Part shown: positions 26,789 to 35,663 of the stretch, piece by piece
How the letters are laid out: the number at the start of each line of letters is the position of its first letter
How positions within the stretch are numbered: the first letter of the stretch is position 1
Assembly: GCF_001456955.1 (NCBI RefSeq)
Contig: NZ_KQ758470.1
Span: 372,001 to 436,000 of the forward strand
DNA from: Microbacterium enclense
GTDB taxonomy: Bacteria; Actinomycetota; Actinomycetes; Actinomycetales; Microbacteriaceae
DNA: 64,000 bases
Direction of reading: 5' to 3'
Notes under the pieces: generated by a model
Seen by the model: the letters and a program-made list of their open reading frames with translations, nothing else
The model's database searches: none
Told to the model about the DNA's origin: nothing
Position numbers and translations under genes: made by a program

Positions 26789-28305
26789 CCGATCTCTCCT
26801 CGCTCACCAGCTGGCACGCCGACTGGAAGGGCCTGCGCGTCGCGGTGCTCGGCCTGTCGGTCACCGGGTTCTCGGTCGCCGACACGCTCGCCGAGCTCGG
26901 TGCCGCCGTGCTCGTGGCGACCGAACGGGCGGATGCCGAGTACGCCCGGCTCCTGCCGGTGCTGGGCGTCGACCTGTACGAGGGCCCGTTGGATGCCGTG
27001 CCCGCCGCCCTCGTCGACTTCGCGCCCGAGGTGGTCATCGCCTCGCCCGGCTTCGCGCCGCATCACCCCGTCATCCGGTGGACGAGGGAGCAGGGCATCG
27101 CGCTGTGGGGCGACGTGGAGCTGGCGTGGCGCGTGCGCGACAAGGTCGTGCGCCCCGATGGGCGCCCCGCCGACTGGGTGCTCATCACGGGCACGAACGG
27201 CAAGACCACCACCACCCGGCTCACCGCCGAGATGCTCGTGACGGCGGGCCTGCGCGCCGCCTCCGTCGGCAATATCGGTACGCCCGTGCTCGACGCCGTG
27301 CGAGACCCGGGCGGCTTCGACGCCCTGGTCGTCGAGCTGTCCAGCCACCAGCTGTGGTACCTCAACCTGCAGGACGGCCCCGACGCGCTCTCGCCGCACG
27401 CGGCGGTGTGCCTCAACCTCGCCGACGACCACCTCGAGTGGCACGGCGGCGCCGACGCGTACCGCGACGCGAAGGCCGGCGTGTACGCCCGCACGCGCGT
27501 GGCCTGCGTCTACAACAAGGCCGACCTCGCCACCCGCGGCATGGTCGAAGACGCGGAGGTCATGGAGGGCGCCCGCGCCATCGGCTTCGACCTGGGGGTG
27601 CCGGGTCCCAGCGACCTCGGCGTCGTCGACGGCATCCTCGTCGACCGCGCCTTCCTCGAGGAGCGGGCCACCTCCGCGCTCGAGCTGACAACCGTCGCCG
27701 ATCTCGCCGCGCGCGGGCTCGCCGCCCCTCACGTGGTCGCCAACATCCTCGCCGCGAGCGCCCTGGCGCGCTCGCTCGGGGCCTCGCCGGCGCACATCCA
27801 CGACGCGCTCGAGCGGTTCCGTCTCGACCCGCACCGCATCCAGGTCGTCGGCGCGCACGCCGGCGTCACGTGGGTCGACGACTCCAAGGCCACCAACCCG
27901 CACGCGGCCGCGTCGTCGCTGGCGGCCTACCCCGGGGCCGTCTGGGTCGTCGGGGGACTGCTGAAGGGCGTCGACCTGAGCGATCTCGTCCGATCCCGCG
28001 GCGGCGCCGTGCGTGCGGCCATCGTCATCGGCACCGAGCGCGGCGACATCGTCGCGGCGTTCGCGCGACACGCCCCGGCGGTGCCGCTGTTCGAGGTCGA
28101 CCACGCCGAGACTGAAGACGTCATGGCCGAGGTCGTCGAACTGGCGGCGGGTGTGGCCCGGGACGGAGACACCGTTCTCCTGGCTCCCGCGGCGGCATCC
28201 TTCGATCAGTTCGCGTCCTACTCCGACCGCGGTGAGCGCTTCGCCGACGCGGTGCGGGCGTGGATCGCGGACCACGGCGACGGAGCATCTTCACCGCACG
28301 ACTGA
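26785..28305 (+). CDS. murD: UDP-MurNAc-L-Ala:D-Glu ligase MurD
   Basis: A 506-residue cytosolic Mur ligase that adds D-glutamate to UDP-MurNAc-L-alanine. The N-terminal Rossmann-like motif is VAVLGLSVTGFSVADTL and the ATP loop is ITGTNGKTTTTRL. VELSSHQLWYL, NLADDHLEWHGG, and C-terminal VDDSKATNPHAAASSL with VVGGLLKGVDL are typical of MurD. It is slightly longer than E. coli MurD (438), which is usual for actinobacteria. The ATG at 26785 overlaps the mraY stop (ATGA). The stop is 11 nt before the ftsW GTG. Confidence 0.95.
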   Translation: MTDLSSLTSWHADWKGLRVAVLGLSVTGFSVADTLAELGAAVLVATERADAEYARLLPVLGVDLYEGPLDAVPAALVDFAPEVVIASPGFAPHHPVIRWTREQGIALWGDVELAWRVRDKVVRPDGRPADWVLITGTNGKTTTTRLTAEMLVTAGLRAASVGNIGTPVLDAVRDPGGFDALVVELSSHQLWYLNLQDGPDALSPHAAVCLNLADDHLEWHGGADAYRDAKAGVYARTRVACVYNKADLATRGMVEDAEVMEGARAIGFDLGVPGPSDLGVVDGILVDRAFLEERATSALELTTVADLAARGLAAPHVVANILAASALARSLGASPAHIHDALERFRLDPHRIQVVGAHAGVTWVDDSKATNPHAAASSLAAYPGAVWVVGGLLKGVDLSDLVRSRGGAVRAAIVIGTERGDIVAAFARHAPAVPLFEVDHAETEDVMAEVVELAAGVARDGDTVLLAPAAASFDQFASYSDRGERFADAVRAWIADHGDGASSPHD

Positions 28306-28316
28306 GGGGGACACGC

Positions 28317-29564
28317 GTGACCACGACGGCGCCTCCTGGCCGGCAGACCTCCGACGACCAGCCCGAGCGCGGCGGACTCATCGCCCGCGTCTCGCTGGGT
28401 CGGGCGTTCCGGCCCGTGTCGAGCGAGTTCCTGCTGATCACCTCGGCCGCACTGCTGTTGACCGGCTTCGGCCTCGTGATGGTGCTGTCGGCCACCTCGG
28501 CCCTCGACAACGGACAGAGCCCGTTCGACCACGTCATGAAGCAGAGCGTGTTCGCCGTCGTCGGCATCCCGCTGATGTTCGTGCTCAGTCGCGCCCCGAT
28601 GCGGTTCTGGCAGCGGATCGCGTGGCCCGCCCTCATTCTCGCGACGGCGTTCCAGCTGCTCGTGTACGTGCCCGGCCTCGGAATCGCCGCGAACGGCAAC
28701 CGCAACTGGGTGGCCATCGGCGGCTTCCAGTTCCAGCCCGCGGAGTTCCTCAAGCTCACGCTGGCGCTGTGGATGGGCGCGGTGCTCTACCGCAAGCGCC
28801 GGCTGCTCACCTCGTGGGCGCACGTGTTCATCCCCGTCGTGCCGGTCTCGGTGCTCGTGATCGGCACGGTGCTCGGCGGCAAAGACCTCGGCACGGTGAT
28901 GATCCTCGTGCTCGTGGTGCTGGGCGCGCTGTTCTTCGCGGGCATCAAGCTGCGCATGTTCATCCTGCCGGCCCTGCTGTCGGTGGTCGTGGTGCTGCTG
29001 TCGGCCGTCGGCAGCGAGAACCGCATGGAGCGCATCGGCAGCCTCTTCGCCCCCGATGACGCCTCGTGCTACTACTCGACGTGCTACCAGTCGCTGCACG
29101 GCATCTGGGGACTGGCGAGCGGCGGCCTGTTCGGTCTGGGACTCGGCAACTCGAAAGAGAAGTACGACTGGCTCCCCGCCGCCGCCAACGACTACATCTT
29201 CGCGATCATCGGCGAGGAGCTCGGCCTCATCGGCTGCGTCGTCGTGCTCGTGCTGTTCGCCCTGTTCGCGATCGGCGCGTTCCGCATCATCCGCCGCACC
29301 GACGACACGTTCGTGCGCATCATCGCCGGAGCGATCACCCTGTGGATCGTCGGCCAGGCACTCGTGAACATCGGCGTGGTGCTGCGCATCTTCCCCGTGC
29401 TCGGCGTCCCCCTGCCGTTCATGTCGCAGGGCGGCACGTCGCTGCTGTCGGTGCTCATCGCGTGCGGCGTGCTGCTGTCGTGTGCACGCACGCTGCCGGA
29501 TCGCCGCGCCGTCGCGGAGGTCCCGGCGCGCGCCGCCGGGCGTTCCGGGCGGTCGCGGGGCTGA
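28317..29564 (+). CDS. ftsW: Septal peptidoglycan polymerase FtsW
   Basis: A 415-residue SEDS-family glycosyltransferase with about ten transmembrane helices. Conserved stretches are ANGNRNWVAIGGFQFQPAEF, KLTLALWMG, the extracellular SLHGIWGLASGGLFGLGLGN, and AANDYIFAIIGEELGLIG. The C-terminal VPLPFMSQGGTSLLSVL is the SEDS signature. It polymerises lipid II at the septum together with FtsI. GAGGGGG at 28304-28310 precedes the GTG at 28317 by 6 nt. The stop codon lies inside a nested hairpin (29556-29597), and murG has its own promoter, so the operon probably breaks here. Confidence 0.95.
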   Translation: MTTTAPPGRQTSDDQPERGGLIARVSLGRAFRPVSSEFLLITSAALLLTGFGLVMVLSATSALDNGQSPFDHVMKQSVFAVVGIPLMFVLSRAPMRFWQRIAWPALILATAFQLLVYVPGLGIAANGNRNWVAIGGFQFQPAEFLKLTLALWMGAVLYRKRRLLTSWAHVFIPVVPVSVLVIGTVLGGKDLGTVMILVLVVLGALFFAGIKLRMFILPALLSVVVVLLSAVGSENRMERIGSLFAPDDASCYYSTCYQSLHGIWGLASGGLFGLGLGNSKEKYDWLPAAANDYIFAIIGEELGLIGCVVVLVLFALFAIGAFRIIRRTDDTFVRIIAGAITLWIVGQALVNIGVVLRIFPVLGVPLPFMSQGGTSLLSVLIACGVLLSCARTLPDRRAVAEVPARAAGRSGRSRG

Positions 29565-29597
29565 ACCGACACCGTTCGCAGAACGGTTCGAGCCCCG
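29556..29597 (+). terminator. Nested hairpin at the ftsW stop
   Basis: CGGGGCTGAACCG (29556-29568) pairs with CGGTTCGAGCCCCG (29584-29597) with a single unpaired base. An alternative inner stem ACCGTTC/GAACGGT (29571-29577, 29581-29587) has a GCA loop. It overlaps the stop codon, so termination or attenuation would respond to ribosome passage. Confidence 0.6.
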
Positions 29598-29687
29598 CAG
29601 GCCCCTGCGCGGACCCGTCTGCCGATCGCGCCCACCGCGGCGATGCGCTCCCCGGGAGACCAGCACGCTCACCGGCCCCGACCTCGT

Positions 29688-29693
29688 TAGGGT
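29688..29693 (+). promoter_or_regulatory. TAGGGT -10 box, leaderless murG
   Basis: TAGGGT is followed by CGTACG (6 nt) and the GTG start at 29700. It provides an internal promoter within the dcw cluster. Confidence 0.65.
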
Positions 29694-29699
29694 CGTACG

Positions 29700-30773
29700 G
29701 TGACGACTTACCTCCTCGCCGGCGGCGGTACCGCCGGCCACGTCAACCCGCTCCTGGCCGTCGCCGACGGTCTTCGCGCACGCGACGCCGCCGCCGAGGT
29801 GCTCGTGCTCGGCACGCGCGAGGGACTGGAGGCCCGTCTCGTGCCGATGCGCGGCTACGAACTGCTCACCGTGGCGAAGGTGCCGTTCCCGCGTCGCCCC
29901 GACCGTGCCGCCGCGGCCTTCCCGACCCGGTTCCTCCGCGCCATCGCCCACGTGCGCCGCCTCATCCGGGCGCGCGGCGTCGACGTCGTCATCGGCTTCG
30001 GCGGGTATGCCGCCGCTCCGGCGTACCTCGCCGCGCGCCGGGAGCGCGTGCCGTTCGTCGTGCACGAGGCCAACGCCAAGCCGGGTCTGGCGAACGTGCT
30101 CGGTGCCCGCGGTGCGGCGGGCGTGGGCGTCGCGTTCGAGGGCACGCCCCTGCGCGGCGCGCGCGAGGTCGGGATGCCGCTGCGTCGCGAGATCGTCGAG
30201 CTCGACGCGGCCGCCACGCGCTCCGAGGCCGCCGCACATTTCGGACTGGATGCCGCGCGGCCAACCCTCCTCGTGTTCGGCGGCTCGCTGGGAGCCGTGC
30301 GCCTGAACACCGCGTTCGGGGGCGCCTGGCGCGACGTGCTCGACGCCGGCTGGCAGCTGTTGCACGTCACAGGACAGAACTCCGACCTGCCCGACCCGGA
30401 CGCTGCGGGCTACGCCGTCGTGCGCTACGTCGACCGGATGGATCTCGCCTTCGCGCTGTCCGACCTCGTCGTCTCGCGCTCGGGTGCGGCGACCGTCAGC
30501 GAGATCAACGCCCTCGGCATCCCCGCCGTGTACGTGCCCTACGCGGTCGGCAACGGCGAGCAGAGCCTCAACGCCGCCGCCTCCGTGCGCGCGGGTGCCG
30601 CGATCCTCATCGCCGACGCCGATCTGACGCCCGAGCGCGTGCGCGGCGAGATCGTGCCACTGCTGCGCGACGACGCCCGACGCGCGGCGATGCGCGACGC
30701 AGCCGGCCGCACCGGCATCCGAACCGGCACCGAGAACGTGATCGCGCTCGTCGACGAGGCCCTGGCGCGCTGA
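29700..30773 (+). CDS. murG: Lipid II synthase MurG
   Basis: A 357-residue peripheral membrane GT-B glycosyltransferase that adds GlcNAc to lipid I to make lipid II. The N-terminal glycine-rich motif is YLLAGGGTAGHVNPLLAVAD. VIGFGGYAAAPAYLAARR and VVHEANAKPGLAN follow, with VFGGSLGA in the second domain and the UDP-sugar site VSRSGAATVSEINALG(I)PAVYVPY. The GTG start has no Shine-Dalgarno and lies 6 nt after a TAGGGT box, indicating a leaderless mRNA. It is followed by a 423-bp repeat-filled gap before murC. Confidence 0.95.
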   Translation: MTTYLLAGGGTAGHVNPLLAVADGLRARDAAAEVLVLGTREGLEARLVPMRGYELLTVAKVPFPRRPDRAAAAFPTRFLRAIAHVRRLIRARGVDVVIGFGGYAAAPAYLAARRERVPFVVHEANAKPGLANVLGARGAAGVGVAFEGTPLRGAREVGMPLRREIVELDAAATRSEAAAHFGLDAARPTLLVFGGSLGAVRLNTAFGGAWRDVLDAGWQLLHVTGQNSDLPDPDAAGYAVVRYVDRMDLAFALSDLVVSRSGAATVSEINALGIPAVYVPYAVGNGEQSLNAAASVRAGAAILIADADLTPERVRGEIVPLLRDDARRAAMRDAAGRTGIRTGTENVIALVDEALAR

Positions 30774-30801
30774 CGCCCGCGGGTCGGCTGTCGCTCACCC
30801 C

Positions 30802-30921
30802 GCACGGCCGACCAGAGCGGATGCCGCGTGCGCTGCCGCTGATGCCGCACCGCCGACCCGAGCGGATGCCGTGGTCGAGCTGCCGCTGATGCAGCACCGC
30901 CGACCAGAGCGGATGCCACGA
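30802..30921. repeat. Three tandem 45-47 bp units
   Basis: Units start at 30802, 30847 and 30894. Each carries GCCGACCAGAGCGGATGCC or a one-base variant, and the first two also end GCTGCCGCTGAT. The third runs into the palindromic element. Confidence 0.8.
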
Positions 30922-30927
30922 GCCTTG

Positions 30928-31010
30928 CCACGAGAACAGGGGATGTCACCGGGAACAGGGCGTTTGCCGACGTATCGGCCTGTTCTCGTGGCATCCCCTG
31001 TTCTGGTGAC
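30928..31010. repeat. 83-bp four-motif palindromic element, copy 2
   Basis: CACGAGAACAGGGGATG (30929-30945) pairs with CATCCCCTGTTCTGGTG (30992-31008) at 16 of 17 positions. CCACGAGAACAGG (30928-30940) also pairs perfectly with CCTGTTCTCGTGG (30979-30991). Same two-forward, two-reverse arrangement as 9565-9646. Confidence 0.82.
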
Positions 31011-31180
31011 GGCGGGGCCGGGCGTCCGCACCGCGCCGGCCGGCGACCGCGGCGCCGGGGGCCCGCACCGCGCCGGCGGGCCCCGGGCTGCGGCGACGCC
31101 TCGCACCATCGAATGTGGCGTCGGCGGGCCCCGCGCGACCGACGCGGGCGTGCCGGGGCGTGCGCGCAGGGTCGGCGACG

Positions 31181-31186
31181 TAAACT
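31181..31186 (+). promoter_or_regulatory. TAAACT -10 box before murC
   Basis: TAAACT lies 10 nt before the ATG at 31197, giving a leader of a few nucleotides at most. No Shine-Dalgarno is visible. Confidence 0.6.
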
Positions 31187-31196
31187 CGCAGACGCC

Positions 31197-32603
31197 ATGA
31201 TCAGACCCGACCTGAGCCTCCCCATCCCCGAGGACATCGCCTCCGCCCACTTCATCGGAATCGGCGGTTCGGGCATGTCCGGGCTCGCCCGCATGTTCCT
31301 CGACCGCGGCATCCGCGTCTCCGGCTCCGACCGCTCCGACAGCGCCGCCCTGCGCGACCTGGCGGCGCGAGGCGCCACCGTGCATGTCGGCCACGACGCC
31401 GCGCACCTCGGCGATGCCGACACGGTCGTGCACACCGGTGCCATCTGGCCCGAGAACCCCGAGTTCGTCACGGCGAAGCAGCGCGGGCTCCACGTCATCC
31501 ACCGTTCGCAGGCGCTGCACTGGCTCATCGGCGGCCGCCGTCTGGTGTCGGTCGCGGGAGCCCATGGCAAGACCACTTCGACGGGCATGATCGTCACGGC
31601 GCTGCGCGCGCTGGAGATCGAGCCCACCTTCGTCAACGGGGGAGTGATCGCCGACCTCGGCGTTTCCAGCGGCACCGGGAGCGACGACCTCGTGGTGATC
31701 GAGGCCGACGAGTCCGACGGCACGTTCGAGCTGTACGACACCGCCGTCGCGCTCATCACGAACGTCGACCCCGACCACCTCGACCACTACGGCTCGCGCG
31801 ATGCGTTCGACGCCGCGTTCGCCCGGTTCGCGGATGCCGCGAGCGAAGCCGTCGTCATCTCGGCCGACGACGCGGGGGCCCGCGCCGTGCGCGAGCGCAT
31901 CACGCACGCGAACGTCGTCACCTTCGGCGAGGACTCCGATGCCGACGTTCGTCTCAGCGGCATCCGCACCGACGGCCCGGTGGCCTTCACGCTCACCGCC
32001 GGCGGCGAGAGCGTCGACGTGCAGCTGCGCGTCCCGGGCGCCCACAACGCGATCAACGCCGCGGGCGCGGTCGCGGTGCTCCGCGTGCTCGGCCACTCGC
32101 TCGCCGACGCGGCGCGCGCGGTCGAGGGCTTCGGCGGCACGGTGCGGCGCTTCGAGCTGCACGGGGTGCAGCAGGGCGTCAGCGTCTACGACGACTACGC
32201 GCATCACCCCACCGAGGTCGCCGCCGCGCTGTCGGCCGCCCGCACCGTCGTCGGCGAAGGACGCATCATCGCGATCCAGCAGCCCCACACGTACTCCCGC
32301 ACGCAGGAGATGTTCCGCGAGTTCGCCGAGGTCCTCGAGACCCACGCCGATCACACTGTCATGCTCGACGTGTACGGCGCGCGCGAAGACCCGGTGCCCG
32401 GGGTCACGGGCGAGCTGGTCAGCGGCGCCTTCGCCGATCCCGCCCACGTGCACTACGTGCCCGACTGGCAGGCGGCGGCGGAGTACACGGCTGAGATCGC
32501 GCGCCCCGGCGACTACGTCATCACTCTCGGGTGCGGCAACGTCTACCAGATCATCCCGCAGGTGCTCGAGGCGCTCTCCCGCACCGAGGCCGCGGCGGTC
32601 TGA
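31197..32603 (+). CDS. murC: UDP-MurNAc:L-Ala ligase MurC
   Basis: A 468-residue cytosolic Mur ligase adding L-alanine to UDP-MurNAc, the first amino acid of the stem peptide. [17 protein letters not shown] is the nucleotide-sugar motif and [13 protein letters not shown] the ATP loop. [22 protein letters not shown] and [13 protein letters not shown] are diagnostic. The ATG follows a TAAACT box closely, with no ribosome-binding site, so the mRNA is leaderless or nearly so. FtsQ begins 2 nt after the stop. Confidence 0.95.
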   Translation: MIRPDLSLPIPEDIASAHFIGIGGSGMSGLARMFLDRGIRVSGSDRSDSAALRDLAARGATVHVGHDAAHLGDADTVVHTGAIWPENPEFVTAKQRGLHVIHRSQALHWLIGGRRLVSVAGAHGKTTSTGMIVTALRALEIEPTFVNGGVIADLGVSSGTGSDDLVVIEADESDGTFELYDTAVALITNVDPDHLDHYGSRDAFDAAFARFADAASEAVVISADDAGARAVRERITHANVVTFGEDSDADVRLSGIRTDGPVAFTLTAGGESVDVQLRVPGAHNAINAAGAVAVLRVLGHSLADAARAVEGFGGTVRRFELHGVQQGVSVYDDYAHHPTEVAAALSAARTVVGEGRIIAIQQPHTYSRTQEMFREFAEVLETHADHTVMLDVYGAREDPVPGVTGELVSGAFADPAHVHYVPDWQAAAEYTAEIARPGDYVITLGCGNVYQIIPQVLEALSRTEAAAV

Positions 32604-32605
32604 GC

Positions 32606-33538
32606 GTGAAGCGGCCCTCGCCCCTCCCGCAGCAGCCGGAGTCCGTCCGCCCCGCCCCGCGGGTCGCGCGGGCGGCCGCTCGGGATGACGCCACGGCCGA
32701 GCAGACCGCACCGGTGACGCCCCTCGCCCGTCCCGGATCGGTGGATGCCGCGGAGCAGCCGTCCGTCGGCGGCGGCGCGGGTCTTCGCGACGTGTGGCGG
32801 GCCTCGCGGGCCCGTCGACGGGTGATGAAGGCCGAGGTCAAGCGCTTCACGGTACGCAGTCGCCGTCGCCGCAACATCTGGATCGGCGTGGGCGCCGCGA
32901 TCCTCGTCACCGTGGTCGGCACCGCGGGTGCGGCGTACAGTCCGCTGTTCGCGGTCGAGCGCATCGACGTCGTGGGCGCCTCGCAGCTCGATGCCGCGGC
33001 CGTCACCGAGGCGCTGAACGGGCAGCTCGGCACCCCGCTGGCGCTCGTCGACGACAGCGCCGTGAAGGCCGCCCTCGTGCGCTTCCCGCTCGTCGAGTCC
33101 TACACGCTCGAGGCGCGGCCCCCGCACGACCTCGTCGTGAACGTCGTCGAGCGCACACCGATCGGCGCGATGCAGACGGCAGCGGGCTTCACTGTGGTGG
33201 ATGCCGCCGGCGTCGCCCTGTCGACGACGCCCGACGCGCCGGCGGGCCAGCCGGTCCTCGAGATCGCCGAGGGCACGGGATCGGCGGCGTTCCACGCGGC
33301 CGGTCGCGTCGTGCGCGCCCTTCCGGACGCGGTGCGATCCCAGGTGACCGGCGTCACGGCATCCACTCCCGACGACGTCACGCTGACGCTGGGCGCGTCG
33401 GGGTCGAAGGTGGTGTGGGGCAGCGCCGATCGCTCGGCCGAGAAGGCCGTCGTACTCGACCGGTTGATGCAGAAGAGCCCGCCCGATCGGGCCAAGGAAT
33501 ACGACGTGACGTCGCCGGAGGCGGGCGTCGTCCGCTGA
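32606..33538 (+). CDS. ftsQ: Cell division protein FtsQ
   Basis: A 310-residue bitopic protein with a long basic/Pro-rich cytosolic N-terminus (about 1-88), one transmembrane helix (about 90-112) and a POTRA domain starting at FAVERIDVVGASQLDAAAV. The FtsQ/DivIB domain follows (VNVVERTPIGAM). It links FtsL/FtsB and late division proteins. The GTG at 32606 is 2 nt after the murC stop. Two hairpins and a palindrome separate its stop from ftsZ. Confidence 0.92.
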   Translation: MKRPSPLPQQPESVRPAPRVARAAARDDATAEQTAPVTPLARPGSVDAAEQPSVGGGAGLRDVWRASRARRRVMKAEVKRFTVRSRRRRNIWIGVGAAILVTVVGTAGAAYSPLFAVERIDVVGASQLDAAAVTEALNGQLGTPLALVDDSAVKAALVRFPLVESYTLEARPPHDLVVNVVERTPIGAMQTAAGFTVVDAAGVALSTTPDAPAGQPVLEIAEGTGSAAFHAAGRVVRALPDAVRSQVTGVTASTPDDVTLTLGASGSKVVWGSADRSAEKAVVLDRLMQKSPPDRAKEYDVTSPEAGVVR

Positions 33539-33554
33539 TCTTCGCGGCGAATAT

Positions 33555-33573
33555 CCGACACGCCGCGTGTCGG
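33555..33573 (+). terminator. Hairpin after ftsQ
   Basis: CCGACACG (33555-33562), loop CCG, CGTGTCGG (33566-33573). Perfect 8-bp stem 16 nt after the ftsQ stop. Confidence 0.6.
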
Positions 33574-33609
33574 GCGGGCGGGGTCGGATCCGCCACCTAC
33601 CTTCGAGCT

Positions 33610-33636
33610 AAGGAATTGCATACCGGGCAATTCTTT
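33610..33636 (+). terminator. AT-rich hairpin between ftsQ and ftsZ
   Basis: AAGGAATTGC (33610-33619) pairs with GCAATTCTTT (33627-33636) with one G-T, around a 7-nt loop. Its AT content is far above the surroundings. It could be a terminator or a leader structure, depending on where the ftsZ transcript starts. Confidence 0.5.
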
Positions 33637-33656
33637 AACCCTCAACATGAGGTTTA
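33636..33656. promoter_or_regulatory. 21-bp palindrome upstream of ftsZ
   Basis: TAACCCTCA, spacer ACA, TGAGGTTTA: an inverted repeat with 8 of 9 matching positions, overlapping a TAGAGT -10-like hexamer at 33655-33660. It looks like an operator for a dimeric regulator. The FtsR-like protein encoded at 488-1174 is a candidate, because FtsR controls ftsZ in Corynebacterium. Confidence 0.6.
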
Positions 33657-33689
33657 GAGTTTCGGGTTCGGGGACAAACGGAGGCCGGC

Positions 33690-34877
33690 ATGAGCCACAA
33701 CCAGAACTACCTCGCCGTGATCAAGGTCGTCGGTGTGGGCGGGGGCGGCGTCAACGCCGTCAACCGCATGATCGAGCTCGGCCTGCGCGGCGTGGAGTTC
33801 ATCGCGATCAACACCGACGCGCAGGCGCTGCTCATGAGCGACGCCGACGTCAAGCTCGACGTGGGTCGCGAGCTCACCCGGGGACTCGGCGCGGGTGCCG
33901 ACCCCGAGGTCGGCCGTCGCGCCGCCGAAGACCACGCGGAAGAGATCGAAGAGGCCCTGCGCGGCGCCGACATGGTCTTCGTCACCGCGGGCGAGGGCGG
34001 TGGCACGGGCACCGGTGGTGCGCCGGTGGTCGCCAAGATCGCCAAGTCGATCGGCGCCCTGACCATCGGTGTCGTCACCAAGCCCTTCTCGTTCGAGGGT
34101 CGCCGTCGCCAGAGCCAGGCCGAGGCCGGCGTCGGTCGCCTGAAAGAAGAGGTCGACACCCTCATCGTCGTCCCCAACGACCGCCTGCTCGAGATCAGCG
34201 ATCGCGGCATCTCGATGATCGAGGCCTTCGCGACCGCCGACCAGGTGCTGCTCGCGGGTGTGCAGGGCATCACCGACCTCATCACCACCCCGGGTCTGAT
34301 CAACCTCGACTTCGCCGACGTCAAGAGCGTGATGCAGGGTGCGGGCTCGGCCCTCATGGGCATCGGCTCCGCCCGTGGCGCGGACCGCGCGATCAAGGCG
34401 GCCGAGCTGGCCGTCGAGTCGCCCCTCCTCGAGGCGTCGATCGAGGGCGCGCACGGTGTGCTGCTGTCGATCCAGGGTGGCTCCAACCTCGGCATCTTCG
34501 AGATCAACGACGCCGCCCAGCTCGTCAAAGAAGCGGCCCACCCCGAGGCGAACATCATCTTCGGAACGGTCATCGACGACACCCTCGGTGACGAGGTGCG
34601 CGTCACGGTCATCGCGGCCGGATTCGACGGCGGCGAACCCTCGCTGCGCATCGATCCCGTCGCCGCCCAGCGTCCGGCATCCGCGCCCGTGCTGCCGGCG
34701 ATCCCGGCCGACGACGTCGCCCGCGATCTCGACGCCGCCGAGGAGCAGAAGGCCACGACCGAGCGCGCTCCCGAGCGTCGCCCGGAGCCGGCCCCCGTCG
34801 CCGCGCGCGTCCCCGAGACCTCGTACGACAACGGCTACGCCGACGACGACCTCGACGTGCCCGACTTCCTGAAGTAA
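33690..34877 (+). CDS. ftsZ: Cell division GTPase FtsZ
   Basis: A 395-residue tubulin homologue that forms the Z-ring. [17 protein letters not shown] begins the GTPase domain and [16 protein letters not shown] (near residue 100) is the tubulin signature. The T7 loop region [11 protein letters not shown] is present. A variable acidic/Ala-rich linker (about 320-385) leads to the C-terminal peptide [11 protein letters not shown], which binds SepF and other partners. GGAGG at 33676-33680 precedes the ATG by 9 nt. Separate promoter region with a palindrome; terminator-like hairpin downstream. Confidence 0.98.
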   Translation: MSHNQNYLAVIKVVGVGGGGVNAVNRMIELGLRGVEFIAINTDAQALLMSDADVKLDVGRELTRGLGAGADPEVGRRAAEDHAEEIEEALRGADMVFVTAGEGGGTGTGGAPVVAKIAKSIGALTIGVVTKPFSFEGRRRQSQAEAGVGRLKEEVDTLIVVPNDRLLEISDRGISMIEAFATADQVLLAGVQGITDLITTPGLINLDFADVKSVMQGAGSALMGIGSARGADRAIKAAELAVESPLLEASIEGAHGVLLSIQGGSNLGIFEINDAAQLVKEAAHPEANIIFGTVIDDTLGDEVRVTVIAAGFDGGEPSLRIDPVAAQRPASAPVLPAIPADDVARDLDAAEEQKATTERAPERRPEPAPVAARVPETSYDNGYADDDLDVPDFLK

Positions 34878-34893
34878 GCACGCACGATCTCTC

Positions 34894-34935
34894 CGACGAA
34901 AGCGGGTCCGGTCTCCACCGGGCCCGCTCTCGTCG
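34894..34935 (+). terminator. Hairpin after ftsZ
   Basis: AGCGGGTCCGGT (34901-34912) pairs with ACCGGGCCCGCT (34917-34928) with one T-G pair, loop CTCC, and CGACGA/TCGTCG flanks extend it. It lies 16 nt after the ftsZ stop. Confidence 0.7.
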
Positions 34936-34948
34936 TCGAAGGAGCCCC

Positions 34949-35632
34949 ATGGACACCGCCCTGGCCGATCGGCTCGCCGCCGTCGACGAGCGCATCCGGG
35001 ATGCCGCCCGCGTGGCGCACCGCGACGTCGCCGACATCACCCGCATCGTGGTGACGAAGTTCCATCCCGCCGCCCTCGTCGCCGAGCTCCACGCGCTCGG
35101 TGTGCGCGACGTGGGGGAGAACCGCCAGCAGGAACTCACCGCCAAGCGCGCCGAGCTCGCCGGCATCCCGGATCTGACCTGGCACTTCATCGGCCAGGCG
35201 CAGACGAACAAGGCCCGCGCTGTGCGCGCGGCGGCGGATGCCGTGCACTCGGTCGACCGCGCCCGCATCGCCGACGCGCTGGACGCCGCCGACGGCGCCG
35301 CCCCGCTCGACGTCCTGCTGCAGGTGAACCTGACCGACGACACCGGGCGCGGCGGGGTCACGCCGGAGGGCGTCGAGGAGCTCGCGGCACATGTCGCGGG
35401 ACGGCCGTCGCTGCGCCTGCGGGGCGTCATGGCGGTCGCCCCCCTCGACGAAGAGCCCGCGCGCGCGTTCGAGCGGCTGCGGGCGTGCGCCGACGCCGTG
35501 CGCGCCGTCGTGCCCGACGCGCGGTGGATCTCGGCCGGGATGACGGGCGACTTCCCCGAGGCGATCGCCATGGGCGCGACACACCTGCGGATCGGCTCCG
35601 CAATCACGGGCCCGAGGCCTGCGCGCGACTAG
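34949..35632 (+). CDS. yggS: PLP homeostasis protein, YggS/PROSC family
   Basis: A 227-residue cytosolic protein with the alanine-racemase-like TIM-barrel fold. The PLP lysine lies in RIVVTKFHP and is followed by [40 protein letters not shown], and C-terminal [23 protein letters not shown] are diagnostic. The family buffers free pyridoxal 5'-phosphate and affects amino acid metabolism; it is conserved between ftsZ and sepF in Gram-positives. GAAGGAG about 6 nt before the ATG. It follows the ftsZ hairpin by 13 nt. Confidence 0.93.
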   Translation: MDTALADRLAAVDERIRDAARVAHRDVADITRIVVTKFHPAALVAELHALGVRDVGENRQQELTAKRAELAGIPDLTWHFIGQAQTNKARAVRAAADAVHSVDRARIADALDAADGAAPLDVLLQVNLTDDTGRGGVTPEGVEELAAHVAGRPSLRLRGVMAVAPLDEEPARAFERLRACADAVRAVVPDARWISAGMTGDFPEAIAMGATHLRIGSAITGPRPARD

Positions 35633-35663
35633 CCTCGGACCAGACGAGCGAACGGAGGATGCG

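Larger units (their letters stand above)
30774..31196. other. 423-bp repeat-rich gap between murG and murC
   Basis: Contains three tandem 45-47 bp units (30802-30921), the second copy of the 82-83 bp palindromic element (30928-31010), a GC-rich stretch with a duplicated CCGCACCGCGCCGGC (near 31026 and 31063), and the murC promoter. No plausible gene. Confidence 0.75.
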
